Below are positions 59,010 through 64,000 of a stretch of DNA of 64,000 bases, in pieces. The notes beneath the pieces are model-generated. The model was not told where the DNA came from, did no database searches, and saw nothing but the letters and a program-made list of their open reading frames with translations. The DNA comes from Adiantum capillus-veneris (Eukaryota > Streptophyta > Polypodiopsida > Polypodiales > Pteridaceae): the NCBI GenBank assembly GCA_014529385.2, contig CM043969.1, positions 16,072,446 through 16,136,445 of the forward strand, read 5' to 3'. Position 1 is the first letter of the stretch, and every line of letters starts with the position of its first letter. Position numbers and translations under genes: made by a program.

Positions 59010-61566
59010 GCCCAAACACCAACCTCCAAGATATAAGCTGAATCACAGGCGATCGAGGTGAGCTAGGCATCTTTGAGTCACAAGGTAGAAGGGCCCAAGA
59101 TTTCCACATGAGAACATCACAATGCCACCACCATTTCCTCCCTAATACCGCCGGCCTTCCACCCTATTGTTGCAACACTATCTCCACACTCTTCAAAACT
59201 TATGATCCATCTACCTCATGGCCCGTTTCTCTTTAAAAGACTTGCCATGTGCTACTTTGAAAGAGTAAGGGTGCATCCACAAGGGCCTTGCTCAACCGTA
59301 GCTTGCTCTTCATGTTTCTTGACAACTTATGAGCTACTACCTCATGACCCTTTGCTCTCCAAAAGACTTGCCATGTGCTACTTTGAAAGAGTAAGGATGC
59401 ATCTGTAGTGCTTTATTCTACCCTAGCGTACTCACATCAACAAACATTGCTTCTTTTTCTCAACTCTGTCGATTTTAGTAGAGTTTGAAATCCCTATCTT
59501 CTACCTCTACCTTTTGAAATGCAGCAAATTCATGCGCGAGAAATGTTGTATGTTGTTAAATATATCGAGTTAAGATTGTTGACAAGAGCTCGAGGTTCTA
59601 TCAATGTCCATGCAGAATTGCGCTAAACACAATTAGAACATGATGTCTCTTATTAGAGTATCCATCACCAAGGATGTCAAGGATGCATATGAGCGGATTC
59701 ATACGAATAGCGGTAGAATTCTCACCCTCTATTGTATGCAAATTATGCCCACAATCTCAACCCTTCTAATTTTTGCAAAGTTGGCAAACATGTCTCCCCT
59801 ATAATTACTATCATCAGACAAATTTTTTGATGACTGACGTAGGCTCGTGCAAATCCGCTCTAATAATTCATCAATGAATTCTAAGAGCCAAGAAGTATTC
59901 TACTTTCATCATATATGGCCATATACTTGTCTCTTAGTAGCTTCCAAACAAATTCTAAATCTTTGAATGCCTTCCAAACAAACAAGTTCAATATATAGGT
60001 CAAGAAAAAGCAAGGATGAAGGGAAAGGAGAAGACTATGGGATGGCCCTCTTTGCAAAGATAGATGATCCCCTGAAGCAAAATGATTAAGCGCCACTTGT
60101 GTGACATGCATGCTCCAGAGGTGGAATGGTTATGAGAAGGGGTATCCCGTTGCTATTTTCTAGTGTGTGCAATCAATTGTAGCTTGCACCATCATCTTTG
60201 AATCCCACTTGACATCTAGCTACTGGCACCCAAAATTTCACACGTGATATCATCAAATCCTGCGTGCTCAGTATCAGAGGTGTCATTGAAGCCAATACTT
60301 TTGTTGTAGGTTCCCCTTTTCTCTGGATCCCTTTTGTGAAAAAGTAGATCATGAAAGCGTGCAAGAGTCAAAAAAGGCATAGGTGTCTTTACACTAGGGG
60401 CTTTACCCTAGAAGCACAAATTGCATGCAAGCAACCTCTACATAGAGAATACAAAAGCTATTAACTTTCCAATCACGTGAGACTTTTCATTTTCTAGAAA
60501 TTTTTGAGAAAGTATTTTTCAAATTAAAAAGAAAGAGAAACTACAATCACTCCTATGGTGGGATAATCCCATCTTAGAGAGTACATACCAACAATAGGGA
60601 TGGTACTCGGGAGGGAGATACTTGAAAAAGAGGAAAAGTATCTGAGGATCAAGTACATTCTAGAGGTCGTGTTGTAGAGCTTGCTTTCATTTTCTACTGT
60701 ATCTTTTTTGTTTCAATCACACAAATCCCTTGCGAGTCGAAGCAAATGTCCTTGAACGCACATTGTTGCTGGCCACCTTCGACCCATGGCCTAGGTCATG
60801 GAGGTCAAAGACTGAGCCAACTAAGCTAGCTCCTTTGGACAAAGACCTATCTCTTTACCAAATCTGTTGGGGTTATCCACATTCCACACACCTTGATGCA
60901 GTCTTAACCATTGTAATAAACTTTTCTTGGCACTCTTGGAGAAAGCCCCAATGGTCTTGAACCTAAACGCCCATTGTTTTATGTTCCAAGAGGTCCTCCA
61001 TCTGTTATTTAGTTTTAGTGCTCAAAGATACTGTGCTTGGCAGTTACTTGACAAGGTCTTTCTTGATACTGTGCTTGGCAGTTACTTGACAAGGTCTTTC
61101 TTGATACTTGGAACAAATTGTTTAGAGATACTCATCCAAGATCATATAGCTGGAAGTAGATTGTCATGAAGCAATTGTGTTCATAAGCATGACTCCAACA
61201 ACAAGTACTACTACTTCCATTGAGAAATCAACACACTACTGGAAATGTTAGCCTCTTCTATTTATAGAGTGCCATCTGTTACTCCCCATGATATCCTGAA
61301 AGGGCATAAGGGACAACAATGGAAATCCGTACTATGACCCTTGTGCTTTTGTCCTAGAATAGCCATTGTCCATGATTTGAAGGCTCATGTATCTACCTAG
61401 AAGTCGAGAAGCTTGGTATTATTTTCCTTTCGGGTGCCTCGTTCCCTAGGGACCCATGGGGCATTGATGTATCTCTCTCTTTTCTAATTCCAATTCTAAT
61501 TTTCCCAAAAAGGAAAGTAAGACTTTTCATTTTCTAGAGTATTATCCTTTAGTTATGCCTTTTGGA
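59010..61566. other. no gene seen; two tandem duplications
   Basis: A ~130-bp duplication (about 59200-59402) shares AAAAGACTTGCCATGTGCTACTTTGAAAGAGTAAGG. A perfect 38-bp duplication occupies 61027-61064 and 61065-61102. Short frames at 59881-61169 lack recognisable motifs. Confidence 0.5.
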
Positions 61567-61850
61567 TGTTTTTTTTTTCTTTTGCAAAACTCACAATTGT
61601 GAGTGATTTTATTATAATTTCACAAAGAAAATCACCAAGCAGCCTCAAGCTCATGTCGAGCCTTGAGAGACAGAAGGTTACAATAGAGCTTTGTCAAAAT
61701 TACCTAGTAGAGTACTGTTACCAAACGGCCAAACCTTTACACAACACGACTCGACCGATGTCGTGCAACTCCGCTTCCATGATGGGAAAAACAGCAAAAG
61801 GATGCAAGTTAAGCCTAATTGAATCCTATATGATTATTCAACAGTAATAA
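61567..61850 (-). mobile_element. LINE 3-prime tail, minus strand
   Basis: On the minus strand, TTGTAACCTTCTGTCTCTCAAGGCTCGACATGAGCTTGAGG... ends ATTATAATAAAATCACTCACAATTGTGAGTTTTGC and an A-rich run. It matches the 3-prime UTR at 39.90-40.02 kb, so both come from one LINE lineage. Confidence 0.75.
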
Positions 61851-62690
61851 GGGCTTGATAACAAGCAGGTTAAATGCTAAATGTATACCAAATGTGGCTT
61901 TGATAGGGCAAAAGTTATCTTAATGATGCAAAAAAAGAGTATGATTAAAGTGATCACAAACAAGAGTTTATGGACTAGAATTGTAGTGCTCGAAGTGCTC
62001 TAGAGATCTGCCTTTATGGCTCGTCACTTGGAGCTATGGTGAGGAAGATATGGAAACTTGGATTTGGGATGGTTTGCAGATCTGCACCGGATTGGTCAGT
62101 TGTTGATGAAGGGTCAATGTTTATATGAATGCATGGGCATGAAGTACTCGCTTCTTGGAGCATGTCGATCTTATCAGATTGGCAATCGGAGTTTTGGTTG
62201 TTGAGATAGTGCCAGTTTAACTTTCATCGGGGATCAATTCTTTGGTCGCCTCGATTATTGTTCCATCTGGGAGTTTTTGGGCTTCTACTAAAAAATATTG
62301 GAAAAGGATATCACGCTTGGAAGTGCTTTAGTTGATTTCTACTTAAAGACCGTAGAGGTAGCTTCATTAAAGACCTCCAAAAGTTAGTGTTCAAAAGTCC
62401 TTTGACCTTAGGCAAGCTAAAGCTAACCTTTAGGTGGGAATCCTACCCAAGTATAAGGTGCTTGTTGGCTTGCTATGTGTTAGTGGGAACCTTACCCAAA
62501 AGCTTGAGGTGTTTCTCACATGCTTAAATTACTAAAGTTCTTGAAGTATTCAATTCAAAGATAACTCTCAAGAGGCATGAACATTCCCATGCTTGATTAT
62601 ACTAAGTCCTTGAAGTATTCCATTCAACCAAATGACTTAATAATCATCAAAGACAATGTTCAAATGATCATCCACATGTGGCCCTCATGA
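61851..62690. other. no gene seen
   Basis: No recognisable coding or RNA feature. The LTR that follows may begin within this stretch. Confidence 0.4.
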
Positions 62691-62826
62691 TGTGTTTGAA
62701 TGCTATTGGTGGATAGGTTTTAAAGGGGTCCAATGAGAATTTAGATACATGAAAATAAATAATTAAGCTCTTTCTCTCAAAGAGGAAAAAGAGGACGCAT
62801 GTCCAAATGATATAGTAAAATAATAG

Positions 62827-62905
<79 letters not shown>

Positions 62906-64000
62906 GTGGACGAGGCATGAGAGGGGGGTATACTCTCCCACACACACACATACACATTCTCTCATGGTGTGGAGTGGAAAGTGTAAGAGCTCCATCTTCT
63001 TCTCCAAGCTTGTTGAGAAGTGGAGAGCCTACACCAACAATCTTGGGTATGTAATGCAAATCCAACCAAGAATCATGCTTCAATGGTTAAGCTTGCCATA
63101 TTCTTCATCTTCATTACTATGATATTATGCTATGCTAAGCAAGAAGAGTGATGATAAGTGAGAAACGATTTCTGTCTCCTACGGATGATTCTTCTTCCTC
63201 TTCCCTACCTTCATTCCCGGCTAGCTCTCTCCACCTTCGAAGGTGTTTGAGGCCTTGGGACTGAGGCTTGGGATAGTTAATGCTTTTTTGCAAAGTTTAT
63301 GTTAAGCTCGTGATGCATTAAGATTTCCATCTTCATAGCATCACCAAGGTCACAAGGAACACAAAGATTGTATTGTAACAAGTCTCTCTTGATGGGAGAA
63401 TCTATAGTACAAATCTCTCTTGATGGGAGAATCTATAGTACAAACGTCTTTTGGAGGGGGCCCGGTTCCAAGTAAACCGGTCCTCAACTATTGTCATGTT
63501 CTCTAAAACTCTCTCTCTTGCAAAAGTATTGTTCATGCCAAGTTAACTAAGTACTATGTTTATGTTGCTAGCATCAATTAAGTTCACCTTGCATGCTCTC
63601 AAAGTAATCTCATAAAAATGCTCACTCTAATTCTCTTAATTCCGCTATTCTCAAATATCATAGGCCATTTCCATTACATTGGTATCCTAGCATTTGGTTT
63701 CTCTTTCTTGCTTAAGATGAGAGGTACTTAAGTAGCCTATTAATGGTTGATTTTGTTAATTATATTAGGGTAAGTGGGACTGGGATCTATTATGAGTTTT
63801 GTTGAGCCCACTATGTGGGATATGGTGCACACCTCGGGAGCTTTGGTCTTAATAATGGGGTCTTTTTAGACTTGCCTACTGATTACGATTATTGAGCCAT
63901 AAGAAGTCCAAAAGGAGCTATCCCTCGGCAATTGTGCTATGTTAGACCCACCTTACTACTCTCTATAATTAACCAATTTGAGTTGTGGATGTAGATACTC
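62691..64000 (+). mobile_element. LTR and leader of a second, diverged gypsy-type element, cut by the window edge
   Basis: Related to the LTR of the 24.4-kb gypsy element: CCAATGAGAAT, the TG/AG microsatellite (62828-62903), GAGAAG-GGAG...CTACACCAACAA, CTTGATGGGAGAA and CCGGTCCTCAACTATTGTCA. The LTR ends near 63678 (CCATTACA) and is followed by TTGGTATCCTAGCATTTGG, a tRNA-Met primer site with two mismatches, and a matching leader. A 31-bp stretch (TCTCTCTTGATGGGAGAATC...) is duplicated at about 63383-63445. The left border is not fixed. Confidence 0.65.

Overview
The window looks like nuclear DNA of a land plant with a large, repeat-rich genome. A fern or other seedless vascular plant, or a gymnosperm, would fit, but I cannot fix the species. 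Reasons: plant-type A-class cytochrome P450 exons with GT..AG introns; Ty3/gypsy chromovirus and Ty1/copia elements primed by initiator tRNA-Met; several decayed LINE lineages; tRNA-derived SINE-like units; MITEs; and very many (TG)n(AG)n microsatellites. Nothing looks bacterial or viral. Most short reading frames are microsatellite translations or shadows.

The only host gene I can support in full is a minus-strand cytochrome P450 of the CYP71 clan. Exon 1 (22872-23762) and exon 2 (4078-4695) join in phase 0 through the I helix to give 502 residues with every core P450 signature. The 18,176-bp intron between them (4696-22871) holds two LINE relics, short tandem duplications and a multi-kilobase tandem segmental duplication. 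The edge of that duplication copied the last 50 nt of exon 1 plus its splice donor back into the intron.

Layout. 0.4-3.3 kb: LINE relic (+). 3.3-4.0 kb: microsatellites and a 60-bp repeat. 4.1-23.8 kb: P450 gene. 24.2-33.4 kb: a Harbinger-like MITE split by a complete but mutated gypsy chromovirus (24358-33258, TSD ATAGT). 33.4-34.0 kb: more MITE copies. 34.5-36.0 kb: a small coding-like fragment and tRNA-like units. 36.1-38.2 kb: LINE relic (-). 39.3-40.0 kb: LINE 3-prime end (+). 40.1-41.9 kb: two LTR relics, each followed by a tRNA-Met primer site. 43.4-45.9 kb: diverged direct repeats around an unassigned segment. 46.7-47.5 kb: decayed unknown protein gene (-). 47.9-50.6 kb: microsatellite cluster. 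51.4-56.6 kb: complete copia element (-), TSD CTCAA, with two in-frame stops. 56.9-57.1 kb: SINE (-). 58.3-59.0 kb: LINE fragment and a clean MITE. 61.6-61.9 kb: LINE tail (-). 62.7-64.0 kb: LTR and leader of another gypsy-type element running off the window.

The parts do not form a pathway. The story is one P450 gene whose intron and promoter have been expanded by retrotransposons, MITEs, microsatellites and tandem duplication, and the nesting gives a partial order of events. Coordinates come from reading the sequence by eye; element edges described as approximate may move by tens of bases.
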